64,000 nt of DNA. Origin: Lentisphaerales bacterium (GTDB lineage Bacteria > Verrucomicrobiota > Lentisphaeria > Lentisphaerales > Lentisphaeraceae). Below are positions 1-8,120 of this stretch, in pieces. The number at the start of each line of letters is the position of its first letter. The first letter of the stretch is position 1. Where the stretch lies: NCBI GenBank assembly GCA_022446985.1, contig JAKVBD010000010.1, positions 1 through 64,000 on the forward strand. The letters run 5' to 3'. Below the pieces are notes generated by a model. That model had not been told where the DNA came from, ran no database searches, and saw only the letters and a list, made by a program, of their open reading frames with translations. The translations under genes and the position numbers were made by a program.

Positions 1-60
1 AAGCTGCGTTACTTGATTCCATTCTTCTAGCTTTCTCCAAACCTCATCATTACTAAGCAT
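1..60 (-). CDS. Partial unknown protein (N-terminus only, runs off window)
   Basis: The minus strand opens an ATG frame at 60 that reads MLSNDEVWRKLEEWNQ and continues past the window edge. It overlaps the 3' end of the upstream nucleotidyltransferase by 8 nt (ATGCTTAG), and a purine-rich Shine-Dalgarno (GGGAGAAGGA) sits just before it inside that gene. The coupling suggests the two are made together. The family cannot be recognised from 20 residues. Confidence 0.5.
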   Translation of the reverse strand, partial: MLSNDEVWRKLEEWNQVTQL

Positions 61-520
61 TTCCTTCTCCCTCTAAGTTTTTAATATCTACTAAATCCTG
101 GGGACGCCCTGCCAACTTCTTCATGGCTATCAAATCTCTTTTCTCAATTACTCTAACAAATCCAAAAGACATCTCTACTCGCTGACTATTTCTCAGATAA
201 GTCTTCATCTCTTCAGATTTTGCAATCAAAAAATCCAAAACAACGAAGTCGTCATCCACCTTCTTTAATAGTCTTAAAAGCTCCAAACCTGAAGAAGGAA
301 AAGGAATAGTATTTTCTTTTCTAGTATATCCAAGACTTTCTGCTACACTTACAGCCTTCACCAGATCTCCTTCATGAATAAGAAAATCAAGGTCTTTTGT
401 CGCCCGAACTTGAGTATAGATATTTACAGCCAATCCACCAATAACTGCATAGGAAATATCCCCTTCTTCAAATAATGAGAGGATTTCTGTAAATTCTTTG
501 AGTAAATTTATAACATTCAT
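53..520 (-). CDS. Nucleotidyltransferase-like protein (AbiEii/DUF6036 type)
   Basis: This is a 155-residue protein of the small minimal-nucleotidyltransferase class found in AbiEii-like toxin or stress modules. Visible motifs are the GG turn at residues 28-29 and the metal-binding D-x-D at 43-45 (KDLDFLI), followed by a C-terminal helical part with RDLIAMKKLAGRPQDLVDI, typical of this family. The frame stays open upstream to 763, but that extension is a pyrimidine-rich, non-protein-like stretch, so the ATG at 520 is chosen. The downstream gene overlaps it by 8 nt, suggesting a two-gene module. The family is often paired with a small antitoxin-like partner. Activity and target are unknown. Confidence 0.7.
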   Translation of the reverse strand: MNVINLLKEFTEILSLFEEGDISYAVIGGLAVNIYTQVRATKDLDFLIHEGDLVKAVSVAESLGYTRKENTIPFPSSGLELLRLLKKVDDDFVVLDFLIAKSEEMKTYLRNSQRVEMSFGFVRVIEKRDLIAMKKLAGRPQDLVDIKNLEGEGNA

Positions 521-822
521 ATCAATGTAAAATAATACGCAGAATGGCAAATACCAAGAAGATAAAAAAGGAAAACTAAGGCAGGAATAACCAGATGGAA
601 AAAGATCGACAGAAAGAAAAATTGGAAGAGGGAAGATTGGGAGGAGCTTGACAGGATAAAAAGGATATAAAGCAGATTCACAAGAAGAAGACGATAATGG
701 TGAATGGTGGAAAATCAGACAGGAGAGCATGATTATGGACAGATAAACAAGAAGAAAAAACACGTATCACCTCTGCGGACTTTGCGGCTCGAGTGAGGAA
801 CGAACGGGCGTGAGATAAATAT
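521..822. other. Intergenic stretch, purine/pyrimidine asymmetric, no gene seen
   Basis: Between the nucleotidyltransferase start and the GGAAAGC array there is no convincing gene. Roughly 530-770 is purine-rich on the plus strand (pyrimidine-rich on minus), which keeps a minus frame open by chance. Around 768-818 lies a short GC-richer segment (CTCTGCGGACTTTGCGGCTC onward) that reads like a dispersed intergenic repeat rather than coding DNA. Confidence 0.4.
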
Positions 823-892
823 GGAAAGTGGAAAGCGGAAAGCGGAAAGCGGAAAGCGGAAAGCGGAAAGCGGAAAGTGGAAAGCGGAAAGG
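823..892. repeat. Tandem 7-bp GGAAAGC/T array
   Basis: The unit GGAAAGC (twice GGAAAGT) is repeated head to tail nine times from 823 to 885, followed by a decayed copy. All G/A are on the plus strand. It is a simple-sequence array in intergenic DNA, so copy number is likely to vary by slippage. No gene lies across it. Confidence 0.9.
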
Positions 893-925
893 AAATATCT
901 AAACAGAAGGGAAGAAAGATAAACT

Positions 926-965
926 ACTCATTTTCTCTAATTAGTTTGGATTAGTGAAAATGAGT
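926..965 (-). terminator. Possible terminator hairpin after the DHH gene
   Basis: ACTCATTTTC at 926-935 pairs with GAAAATGAGT at 956-965. The stem is extended inward by CTAAT/ATTAG after one T-T mismatch, leaving an 8-nt loop. It lies 17 bases beyond the stop of the DHH gene on the minus strand and is followed there by T-rich sequence. The stem is AT-rich, so terminator function is only plausible. Confidence 0.45.
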
Positions 966-981
966 GGTTATAAAAATTTCT

Positions 982-1941
982 TTAAGAATAATAGTTATTC
1001 AAGGTCTCATAGAAGTTCTTTAATTCTGATGTTGGCAAATCATTAATACCTGCAGCTGCAGCGCGGCCACCTCCAGTCGGAAATTGTGAAGCAATATCTG
1101 AAGCTCCCTGGGGGTTATCTTTTGGCGCACGTATACTGACTAAAAAGTTTCCATTAGGCTTTTCAGTGAGGACGGCATGAGCTCGACTAGGATTATCAAG
1201 TGCCAATTGATTTGAATAGACTCCACTGACTCGTCTTGCCCATTTCTCATTTGGGAGAATAAAAAGAGCTGTTTTTTCTGAAATGTATTCAGCTTTTAAA
1301 GATGCGGCTTTATCCATATCCTCTGAATAACCATTTTTAAGAATATCAAACACTCCTGAGTCGTTATCTATAAATTCGAAAGGCGTTTCGTAGTTCTTAA
1401 GAATTTTATAAAGTTCAGCTGGCTGATAAAATAGATCATCTAATGATGAGCCATAACCATTGTAGTTTATATAAGTTCCCAACTCATCCATCAAGGATAT
1501 TTGCTCACCGTTAAACCCTGAACTCTTAGCAATTGATGAAGCTTCTTTCTTGAGATTATCTCCAAAGGCAGCAGTTAATGCCCAAGCCCGATACTTTCCT
1601 TCCAAATACTTATCGACAATTAATGCTGTACAGGTATCCGAGGCTAGATCAATATATGGTTCTAAGTTCTCACTCTTTGGAATTTCCCCAGAGCGATGAT
1701 GATCCGCATAAAATATAGCGATACCCTCACTTAGTAAGCTTTGTAGGGCATCCATGTTCTTTTCCATAGAGATATCGAGAACAGTTACTGAATCGCCTCT
1801 TTCAGCCTTCACTTGTTGAAGTAATTTAATATCCCGCTTAACTCCAGTAATAAGTGTAGACTCTTTAGGTTCATTCAAGCGCAGTTGGATTAAAGAGCAA
1901 ATACCATCGGCATCTCCGTTAAAAACATCATAATCAGCCAC
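982..1941 (-). CDS. DHH family phosphoesterase
   Basis: This protein of about 319 residues has the layout of DHH-DHHA1 phosphoesterases. An N-terminal metal motif reads NGDADGI (residues 8-14), a DHH triad lies at 80-82, and a C-terminal DHHA1-type glycine motif GGGRAAAAG is near residue 290. Such enzymes hydrolyse small phosphate esters such as pAp, oligonucleotides or cyclic dinucleotides; the substrate here is not evident. GTG at 1941 is taken as start because AAGGAAA lies 8 nt upstream and it overlaps the cysC stop by 8 nt (GTGGCTGA). A TTG at 1971 would add 10 residues without a clear ribosome site. Coupling to cysC makes pAp, the by-product of PAPS-dependent sulfation, an attractive but unproven substrate. 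Confidence 0.8.
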   Translation of the reverse strand: MADYDVFNGDADGICSLIQLRLNEPKESTLITGVKRDIKLLQQVKAERGDSVTVLDISMEKNMDALQSLLSEGIAIFYADHHRSGEIPKSENLEPYIDLASDTCTALIVDKYLEGKYRAWALTAAFGDNLKKEASSIAKSSGFNGEQISLMDELGTYINYNGYGSSLDDLFYQPAELYKILKNYETPFEFIDNDSGVFDILKNGYSEDMDKAASLKAEYISEKTALFILPNEKWARRVSGVYSNQLALDNPSRAHAVLTEKPNGNFLVSIRAPKDNPQGASDIASQFPTGGGRAAAAGINDLPTSELKNFYETLNNYYS

Positions 1942-2536
1942 GGGTAATTTCCTTTTCACGTAAATAGTCAATTATTCTCGCTACCGACTGTTCATTTGAA
2001 TCATTAATAGTATCAATCGCGACTTCAGGATCCTCTGGAGCTTCATATGGTGAAGATATTCCTGTAAAGTATCCTATTTCTCCTGCTCTCGCCTTTTTAT
2101 ACAACCCTTTTGGATCACGCTTTTCGCATTCTTCTAATGGAGTATCCACAAAAACTTCAATGAATTGCCCCTCGGGCAATAAACCTCTCACCATAGCTCG
2201 GTCTGATTTAAAAGGTGAAATAAAAGCAGTTAACACGATTTGGCCCGCATCAGCAAATAACTTTGCAACTTCTCCCATTCTACGAATATTCTCAACACGA
2301 TCAGAGTGGGTAAAACCCAGGTCACGATTTAAGCCATGACGAACGTTATCTCCATCCAGTAAATATGTGTGACAACCAAGCTTATATAGTTCATTTTCAA
2401 GGTGGTTGGCTATTGTAGATTTACCTGAACCACTAAAACCTGTAAACCATATAACCGCAGGTTTGTGATCATTTAAGCGATGTCTCATCTCTTGAGAGAC
2501 GCTGTGATTATGCCAAACTATATTTTTATCTTTCAC
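1934..2536 (-). CDS. cysC: Adenylyl-sulfate kinase (APS kinase)
   Basis: CysC phosphorylates APS with ATP to give PAPS, the sulfate donor. The 200-residue protein has the P-loop GFSGSGKST at 33-41, DGDNVR at 61-66, and the APS-binding FISPF segment at 105-109, all as in the family, and is full length. The start is GTG at 2536; the N-terminal NIVWH matches where CysC proteins normally begin. No ATP sulfurylase (cysDN) is nearby. The position among sugar-nucleotide genes suggests that PAPS is used to sulfate a surface polysaccharide rather than for assimilation. The last codons overlap the downstream DHH phosphoesterase start. Confidence 0.95.
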   Translation of the reverse strand: MKDKNIVWHNHSVSQEMRHRLNDHKPAVIWFTGFSGSGKSTIANHLENELYKLGCHTYLLDGDNVRHGLNRDLGFTHSDRVENIRRMGEVAKLFADAGQIVLTAFISPFKSDRAMVRGLLPEGQFIEVFVDTPLEECEKRDPKGLYKKARAGEIGYFTGISSPYEAPEDPEVAIDTINDSNEQSVARIIDYLREKEITRG

Positions 2537-2570
2537 TAACTTTAAGCCTAAATTTATTTAAAATTATTTA

Positions 2571-2730
2571 CCAGCAAGGTGCCGATCTTCTTTTACAACT
2601 TTTATCGAATTAAATTCAGCCATCATAGAAAATTTTAATAGGCCGAGCTGGGCTCGGAGTTCCATATATGCCGAAATAAATTCAGCGTTCTCAATACTTC
2701 TGCAGAATAACCGGCAAGGTGCCGTACTTC
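2571..2730. repeat. Cluster of short palindromic intergenic repeats (A)
   Basis: Three clear elements and one decayed one lie between cysC and the epimerase. 2571-2590 is CCAGCAAGGTGCCGATCTTC. 2641-2663 has stem CCGAGC-TGG-GCTCGG followed by AGTTCC. 2711-2730 is CCGGCAAGGTGCCGTACTTC. A degenerate GCCGAA/TTCAGC element is near 2669. Each is a small hairpin followed by a (G)xTTC or TCC tail. Confidence 0.7.
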
Positions 2731-2741
2731 TTGATTATTTT

Positions 2742-3722
2742 TTACTCGCTAAACAACGATGATCCATTGTACCAATCAATAGTTTTTTTTATACCCTTTT
2801 CAAAATTAAATTGAGGAGAATAACCTAAAAGGTTTTGAGCTTTTTCAATTGATGCATAAGAATGTTTTATATCGCCCTGCCTTTCTGGTCCAAAAATTGG
2901 TTCCAAATTTTCTTTAGAAAATTGAGCCTGAATTTTTCTATAGAGTTGAAGAAGACTTGTATTACCACCGCAAGCAACATTATAAACTTGATTTAAGGAC
3001 TCTTTATTCTGAGAAGTTAGTGAGAGGTGATTAATTTGCACAACATTTTCAACATAAGTAAAATCGCGACTGTGCGAACCATCACCATTAATAGTTACTT
3101 GCTCACCATCCTTCATCGCTTTAATAAACTTAGGAATAACTGCCGCATAAGCACCGTTTGGATCCTGCCTTGCCCCAAAAACGTTAAAATAACGTAAGCC
3201 AATCACTTCTAATCCATATGTTTTGGCAAATACATCTGCATAAAGCTCATTTGTATATTTTGTCACAGCGTAAGGTGAAAGAGGTTTACCTATATTTTCT
3301 TCTATTTTGGGTAAATCCGGGTGATCTCCATATGTCGATGAACTTGCTGCGTAAACAAAGCGTTTAACGCCTTCATCTCGTGCGGCAATCAACATATTCA
3401 AAAAACCAGTGCAATTAACTTCATGTGTAGCCAATGGATTATTAATAGAGCGAGGAACTGAACCTAGAGCTGCTTCGTGTAGTATATAATCAACTCCAGA
3501 GCAAGCTTTTTTACATGTCCCTTGATCACGGATATCACCCTCGATTAAAGAAAAATTTGGATCATTTAAATGCTGTTGAATATTTTCTCTTTTACCAGTC
3601 GAGAAATTATCTAGTACTATGACCTGGTTGTTGTGAGCCAATAATGAATCAACCAGGTGAGAGCCGATGAAGCCAGCTCCACCGGTTACCAGTATTTTTG
3701 ATTTTGTTATAATTCTGTTCAT
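2742..3722 (-). CDS. NAD-dependent UDP-sugar 4-epimerase (SDR, WbpP/TviC-like)
   Basis: An extended short-chain dehydrogenase of 326 residues. The Rossmann glycine motif GGAGFIG is at 14-20, a serine cluster (SSST) at 127-130, and the catalytic Y-x-x-x-K at 151-155 (YAVTK). The sequence, including LRYFNVFGARQDPNGAYAAV, resembles UDP-GlcNAc/UDP-Glc C4-epimerases of the WbpP/TviC/Gne group used for O-antigen or capsule precursors. It is probably a cytoplasmic enzyme supplying UDP-galactose-type sugars. It is flanked on both sides by short hairpin repeats. Exact substrate (N-acetyl or plain hexose) cannot be assigned from sequence alone. Confidence 0.9.
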   Translation of the reverse strand: MNRIITKSKILVTGGAGFIGSHLVDSLLAHNNQVIVLDNFSTGKRENIQQHLNDPNFSLIEGDIRDQGTCKKACSGVDYILHEAALGSVPRSINNPLATHEVNCTGFLNMLIAARDEGVKRFVYAASSSTYGDHPDLPKIEENIGKPLSPYAVTKYTNELYADVFAKTYGLEVIGLRYFNVFGARQDPNGAYAAVIPKFIKAMKDGEQVTINGDGSHSRDFTYVENVVQINHLSLTSQNKESLNQVYNVACGGNTSLLQLYRKIQAQFSKENLEPIFGPERQGDIKHSYASIEKAQNLLGYSPQFNFEKGIKKTIDWYNGSSLFSE

Positions 3723-3740
3723 TTAGTATTTTATTATTCA

Positions 3741-3861
3741 TGCCGGGCTAGAGCCCAGCGATCCATAAGTTAGGCCGAGCTGGGACCCGGAGTTCTATAA
3801 CCGTTTGCAATTCACCTTAAGCTACACAGATCTGCCGAAGAGAATTCGGCGGTCCCAGGAA
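3741..3861. repeat. Cluster of short palindromic intergenic repeats (B)
   Basis: Three hairpin elements. 3742-3764 has GCCGGGCT-AG-AGCCCAGC followed by GATCC. 3773-3795 is a decayed copy of the CCGAGC/GCTCGG type followed by AGTTC. 3831-3861 has GCCGAA-GAGAA-TTCGGC followed by GGTCCCAGGAA. The stem sequence changes from copy to copy while the tail is retained. Confidence 0.7.
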
Positions 3862-3887
3862 ATAATACGAAAACGTTTTTCAACAAA

Positions 3888-4349
3888 CTAGTCATTCACT
3901 TTTCGCAACTCTTCAATATCCAAGAGATCTTTAAGTCGGCCAGCTTCTTTTTTAGCTCGAAGCAAATCTTCCAACGAGACATAATAAACATCAAAACTTT
4001 CTAATTTACCCATTATCTTATTTTCAAAAACGTCAATTTCACTTTGAGTGCTTATAGATGTCAGAAGATCAATCTGGTTTGGTTGAACCCCCAAGCTAAA
4101 AACAGTTCCTCTTTGACAAAAAAGCTCTTCACGCAACTCACTTACTCCACCAAAACCAAAATCATCTAAACAGTTCATCAATAATTTAGCGTTCTCAGAA
4201 TTAGGAAGAATTAATATATCAAAATCCATAGTCATTCTGGGAAAGCCGTGAAAGCAAACGGCATGACCTCCACAAACCAAGAACTCAACTTCATACTTTT
4301 GAAGAAGTTTTATAAATTCTTTAATATCTTCTGATAAATTAAGATACAT
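3888..4349 (-). CDS. Nucleotidyltransferase-like protein, second member of a two-gene module
   Basis: A 153-residue minimal nucleotidyltransferase-fold protein related in plan to the one at 53-520. It has GG at 27-28, D-x-D at 42-44 (MDFDILI), and a C-terminal LEDLLRAKKEAGRLKDLLDIEEL helix. The ATG at 4349 overlaps the end of the upstream small protein by 11 nt. Small-protein plus nucleotidyltransferase pairs of this type are commonly interpreted as toxin-antitoxin or stress modules. Here the pair sits inside a polysaccharide locus and is framed by hairpin repeats, consistent with mobile or accessory DNA. Function is inferred from family only. Confidence 0.75.
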   Translation of the reverse strand: MYLNLSEDIKEFIKLLQKYEVEFLVCGGHAVCFHGFPRMTMDFDILILPNSENAKLLMNCLDDFGFGGVSELREELFCQRGTVFSLGVQPNQIDLLTSISTQSEIDVFENKIMGKLESFDVYYVSLEDLLRAKKEAGRLKDLLDIEELRKVND

Positions 4350-4533
4350 CTCTAAAGTTTAATCTCTTTAGTTTCACGGATCGTTCCATTCTAGGATTTA
4401 TGTCCCAACGAAAGTAACGAGATTGCATTTCAAGAATCATTTGTACACGTTCATTTGGAGATAATTCTCGTATATCATCTCTACGGTGATTATCCTGATC
4501 AGCAAGCTTTCCAATTCTGACTACTTTTTCCAT
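4339..4533 (-). CDS. Small partner protein of the nucleotidyltransferase (putative antitoxin)
   Basis: A 64-residue basic protein with the pattern LSPNERVQMILEM followed by R-rich C-terminus (MERSVKLKRL). It precedes and overlaps the nucleotidyltransferase by 11 nt. Short proteins with an L-(S/T)-P-x-E-R-x-x-x-L core and a terminal MERV-like segment are, from memory of the family, regularly found directly upstream of AbiEii/DUF6036 nucleotidyltransferases. I infer a partner or antitoxin role. No DNA-binding motif is obvious. Confidence 0.6.
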   Translation of the reverse strand: MEKVVRIGKLADQDNHRRDDIRELSPNERVQMILEMQSRYFRWDINPRMERSVKLKRLNFRDVS

Positions 4534-4575
4534 TCTCTATTCAATTTTGTTAATCTAACGGATTTTAAACTATAT

Positions 4576-4598
4576 GCCGAACTTGGGCTCGGGGCACC
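4576..4598. repeat. Short palindromic intergenic repeat (C)
   Basis: A single, partly decayed copy of the hairpin family. GCCGA at 4576-4580 faces TCGG at 4589-4592, followed by GGCACC. It lies between manC and the small partner protein. Confidence 0.5.
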
Positions 4599-4601
4599 AT
4601 A

Positions 4602-6011
4602 CTAACTTCTACCATAACGATCTTCGTATCTGATAATATCATCTTCTCCGAGGTAACTTCCACTCTGAACTTCGATTAATTCAAGAGGAATTTTTCCGGG
4701 ATTCTCTAAAGCATGAACCTCTCCTATAGGAATATAGGTCGACTGATTTTCTGTCAGGATGATTTCATGTTCGCCATTGAGAACTTTAGCTGTACCAGAA
4801 ACTACAATCCAATGTTCTGCTCTATGAAAATGCTTTTGAACTGACAGCTTACCTCCAGGTTTCACTGTGATGTGCTTAACCTGAAAACGCTCTCCTGCAT
4901 CTATAGAATCGTACTTTCCCCATGGTCGACAGACTTGACGATGGAGCTCCACTTCCTGACGCCCTTTAGCTTTCAGTTGATTGACAATCTCTTTGACATT
5001 CTCAACTAACATTTTGTTTGCAACTAAGACCGAAGTATTTGTTTCTACAATCACAAGGTCACTAACACCCAGAGTGCAAATTTGTCTTTTGTCTGCAATA
5101 ATTAAATTGCCATCTGAATCAAGAGGTAATACATCTCCTCGTATGACATTTCCGGAAGAATCTTTGTCACTGACATTCCATAGTGAACTCCAGGAGCCAA
5201 CATCACTCCAACCGGCATCCATGGGCACAACAACTGCAGAAGAAGTTTTTTCCATGACAGCGTAATCAATAGAATTTGAAGGGCAGGCTAAAAAATCTTG
5301 CTCACCGACTCTTAAGAAATCATTATCTTGAACCTTACTTTCATAAGCCTTTGAGATTTTAGCAAAAATTTCTGGCTCAAATTTTTCAAGTTCTTTTAAA
5401 TATACAGAAGCCTTGAACATGAACATGCCGCTATTCCACAAATAACGACCTTCAGCTAAATATTTCTGAGCCAATTCCACAGCAGGCTTCTCTTTGAAAG
5501 CAGCTACTTCAAAAGCGCCAGATTTAAGTTCTTTTCCTTGCTGAATATACCCATAACCTGTTTCGGGCTGATCCGCTACTATTCCAAATGTTACCATTTT
5601 ACCATCAACTGCATTTGGAATTGCACTGGTCACTACTGTTTGGAACTCCTTCACATCACTAATCATATGATCTGCCGCTAAAACCAATAAAACAGGATCA
5701 TCTCCTTGCTCAACCGCTCTCAAAGCGGCTAAGGCTATAGCCGGGGCTGTATTTCTACCAGCTGGCTCTAAAATAATTGAATCAAGTTCACAAGAGATTT
5801 GGCGCATTTGCTCGGCAACCAAGAATCTATGCTCTTCGTTACAAATAACTAAAGGACATTTTAAACTTTCGACTCCCTCTAAACGAAGAGCAGTATCCTG
5901 TATCATCGTATTTTCTGTTACAAGAGCAAGAAACTGTTTGGGATAAAGCTCTCTAGACAAAGGCCATAAACGACTCCCAATGCCGCCCGCCATAATAACT
6001 GGTTGAATCAT
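4602..6011 (-). CDS. manC: Mannose-1-phosphate guanylyltransferase / mannose-6-phosphate isomerase
   Basis: A bifunctional enzyme of about 469 residues that makes GDP-mannose. The N-terminal pyrophosphorylase domain opens with [14 protein letters not shown] and YPKQF. The C-terminal cupin-type isomerase domain carries RPWGKYDSI and [17 protein letters not shown] with the metal-binding histidines. Start ATG 6011 is preferred because GGAG lies just upstream; an in-frame ATG at 6023 would add four residues. GDP-mannose feeds capsule or exopolysaccharide, or GDP-fucose and rhamnose derivatives. Neighbouring sugar enzymes support the polysaccharide role. A phosphomannomutase is not in the window. 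Confidence 0.93.
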   Translation of the reverse strand: MIQPVIMAGGIGSRLWPLSRELYPKQFLALVTENTMIQDTALRLEGVESLKCPLVICNEEHRFLVAEQMRQISCELDSIILEPAGRNTAPAIALAALRAVEQGDDPVLLVLAADHMISDVKEFQTVVTSAIPNAVDGKMVTFGIVADQPETGYGYIQQGKELKSGAFEVAAFKEKPAVELAQKYLAEGRYLWNSGMFMFKASVYLKELEKFEPEIFAKISKAYESKVQDNDFLRVGEQDFLACPSNSIDYAVMEKTSSAVVVPMDAGWSDVGSWSSLWNVSDKDSSGNVIRGDVLPLDSDGNLIIADKRQICTLGVSDLVIVETNTSVLVANKMLVENVKEIVNQLKAKGRQEVELHRQVCRPWGKYDSIDAGERFQVKHITVKPGGKLSVQKHFHRAEHWIVVSGTAKVLNGEHEIILTENQSTYIPIGEVHALENPGKIPLELIEVQSGSYLGEDDIIRYEDRYGRS

Positions 6012-6067
6012 TTTTTTCTCCATCTGGATATTTAACCGCTAATCAACAATAAATTTCTCTGTAATTT

Positions 6068-6535
6068 CTACACAAAAGGCCATACATAACTTTGCCGTCC
6101 ACCATAATTAATTATAATTCTCCATATGGTTAACAAACCACTAATTTGCACTAAAATTAACTCATCTTGAGAAAGAATAAATCTTTTCCATTCGAGATAC
6201 TCATCATTGCCAAAGTTAATAAGATCACCAACTGCTTTTCTTGTTACTTTTAAGTAGTTCATAACTTGGGCTTCATGTTGAGATGTTAAACTCTTAATGG
6301 CTTTTAGTTCAACAACTATTCCACCACACATATACAAGTCGAGTCTATAAAATTTCTTTAGACGCTTAGACTTATAAGATATATTCAGCTGAGGCTGACT
6401 TTCATAAATAAGATTTCTTAAGCTTAACTCATATTCTAATGCTTCTTGATATACCTCTTCAAGAAAACCATGACCGAGCTCATTATAAACCTCGAAGGCA
6501 GCCCCCATAAGATCATAGCCTTGTTGTTTATACAT
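6068..6535 (-). CDS. GxxExxY family protein
   Basis: A 155-residue member of the GxxExxY family (predicted PD-(D/E)XK nuclease-like fold). The defining motif is G23-F-L-E26-E-V-Y29, and the nuclease-like residues are D66 and E76-L-K78. Members are usually about 125-130 residues and end near the FGxxxLEWKRxx segment seen here. The last 30 or so residues (from roughly QISGLLTIW on) are extra and look like read-through into intergenic DNA. The family is abundant in genomes rich in dispersed repeats and its function is not established. Confidence 0.85.
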   Translation of the reverse strand: MYKQQGYDLMGAAFEVYNELGHGFLEEVYQEALEYELSLRNLIYESQPQLNISYKSKRLKKFYRLDLYMCGGIVVELKAIKSLTSQHEAQVMNYLKVTRKAVGDLINFGNDEYLEWKRFILSQDELILVQISGLLTIWRIIINYGGRQSYVWPFV

Positions 6536-6570
6536 ATTCCTTAATAGCCCTTTTAATCAATTAGCTTATA

Positions 6571-7749
6571 TTAGAGAGTATCAGTGGTTCTTTCTAAAAT
6601 TGGTGAACTGGGTATATTCACTATTTTTTCACTTAAATTTCTAGATACTAAAAGTTCATCATCTCTTTGATAATGTGCATACATAGGAAGTTCATGCATC
6701 AATGTCCAACATGGACGAGACATAACACCTGAGTCGTTGGCAGACTTTAGAAAACTATCACGTTCTCCTGCATCATTAAACTTTAAGGTATTAAGCCAAT
6801 AATTGGATTTTGATCCGGAGCTTTCAGTAACAAAATGACAGTTTTCAACTGTCTCAAAGAACTCTTCATATTGAGATGCTAAAGCTCGCTTACTTCTCAA
6901 AAATTCTGGTAGTTTGACTAATTGGGCACAGCCAAGTGCTGCATTAAGGTTTGGCATACGATAATTATAGCCAATTTGATTATGATCAAAATTCCACTTA
7001 TGAGGGACTTTCGCAGTTGTCGTTAAATGCTTTGCTTTTTGAGCTATCTCCTGATTATCTGTCACCAGCATACCACCGCCACCAGTCGTCATGATTTTAT
7101 TTCCATTGAAACTAAATACTCCAAGGGCACCAAAAGTTCCTGTATGCTGATTTTTTCTAAATGATCCTAAAGATTCAGCCGCATCTTCAACAAGGGAAAT
7201 ATTAAATTCCTGACAAACTTCAGCAATCGCTTCAATTCGAGTGGGATTGCCAAAAGTATGCATGGGAACACAGGCCCGAATCACTTTAGACGTTTTCTTA
7301 TCTACACACTCACCATTTTTTTGAATGGTTTCCTGCGCTAAAAACGTTCTCAGGAAAATAGGACTCAAGCCCATAGTATCTTCATCTACGTCAACAAAGA
7401 CTGGAGTTGCGCCACAGTAACTAATTGCATTACAGGTTGCAACAAAGGTAAGAGGCTGAGTGATCACTTCATCATCTGGAAGAACCCCAGATACTAAAAG
7501 GGCAGTATGTAAGGCTGCAGTTCCATTGACTACGGCAACCGCATACTTAGCTCCGACAAAGTCAGCGAACTCTTTTTCAAAGCGATTTACAAATCCACCA
7601 ACACTGGATACGAAAGTTGAATCGATGGCTTCATTGACATATTCTTTTTCCAGGTCTGAAAAAGTCGGCTCATGGAGAGGAATAAAAGCATCCGTATTAT
7701 AGAGACTTCGAATAAAGCTAATGATTTTTTCGTTTTGAACCATACCCAT
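6571..7749 (-). CDS. legC: LegC-family PLP-dependent aminotransferase
   Basis: A DegT/DnrJ/EryC1-type sugar aminotransferase of 392 residues. The PLP lysine is K218 in FSFNGNKIMTTGGGG, and the cofactor-contacting D-A-A-E is at 189-192. The sequence is closest in feel to LegC/NHT-type enzymes that aminate UDP-4-keto sugars towards bacillosamine- or legionaminic-acid-like residues. The matching dehydratase and acetyltransferase are not in the window and may lie elsewhere. ATG 7749 is used; ATG 7743 is an alternative. It is the most upstream gene of the polysaccharide segment, preceded by 370 bases of repeats. Confidence 0.87.
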   Translation of the reverse strand: MGMVQNEKIISFIRSLYNTDAFIPLHEPTFSDLEKEYVNEAIDSTFVSSVGGFVNRFEKEFADFVGAKYAVAVVNGTAALHTALLVSGVLPDDEVITQPLTFVATCNAISYCGATPVFVDVDEDTMGLSPIFLRTFLAQETIQKNGECVDKKTSKVIRACVPMHTFGNPTRIEAIAEVCQEFNISLVEDAAESLGSFRKNQHTGTFGALGVFSFNGNKIMTTGGGGMLVTDNQEIAQKAKHLTTTAKVPHKWNFDHNQIGYNYRMPNLNAALGCAQLVKLPEFLRSKRALASQYEEFFETVENCHFVTESSGSKSNYWLNTLKFNDAGERDSFLKSANDSGVMSRPCWTLMHELPMYAHYQRDDELLVSRNLSEKIVNIPSSPILERTTDTL

Positions 7750-7757
7750 TTACTTTT

Positions 7758-8110
7758 CCGCAGAAGGCTGCGGAGATCCCAGATTTTACACAAAATCTAT
7801 TATTAACTTGATACCGGCGAGACGCCGGGGCTCCCAGGAACAAACTTATACTTTACATAATACCGGCGAGTCGCCGATGATCCTAAGGGAACTTTATTAA
7901 CTCTATTTCCGCAGAGGGCTGCGGAGCTCCCAGGGTATGGATCGCTGAGCTCCAGCTCGGCATATGGCTGCTGGAATGATTTGAATATCGAATTTTGAAC
8001 ACGGAATGTTGAATTTTGAAGTTTTAAACACCGAGATGGTGGTGCTCCTAGGAAAGAATGAAGATGCTGTGGTCTCGAAAGGGAAAGGAGCACCGGCAAC
8101 TTGCCGGTAC
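7758..8110. repeat. Cluster of hypervariable-stem hairpin repeats (D)
   Basis: This gene-free stretch holds six hairpin elements. 7758-7782: stem CCGCAG/CTGCGG then AGATCCCAG. 7814-7840: CCGGCG-AGA-CGCCGG then GGCTCCCAGGAA. 7864-7884: CGGCG-AGT-CGCCG then ATGATCCT. 7909-7934: CCGCAG/CTGCGG then AGCTCCCAGG. 7940-7962: inverted orientation, reads GCCGAGCTGGAGCTCAGC then GATCC on minus. 8029-8054: CACC-GAGAT-GGTG then GTGCTCCTAGGAA. A seventh at 8091-8110 is inverted (ACCGGCAA/TTGCCGGT). About 7978-8022 is a separate AT-rich stretch with two copies of GAATTTTGAA. Confidence 0.75.
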
Positions 8111-8120
8111 AAAGGTTTAA

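Noticed and set aside
521-763. Upstream extension of the first nucleotidyltransferase frame (would add 81 residues)
   Set aside because: The stretch is pyrimidine-biased and Ser/Pro/Phe-rich with no family resemblance; the conserved domain begins right at ATG 520.
823-892. CRISPR-like repeats
   Set aside because: Units are 7 bp, directly adjacent and without spacers; no cas genes are present in the window.
7803-8112. Two short minus-strand open frames
   Set aside because: They consist of the translated hairpin repeats and have no recognisable domain.
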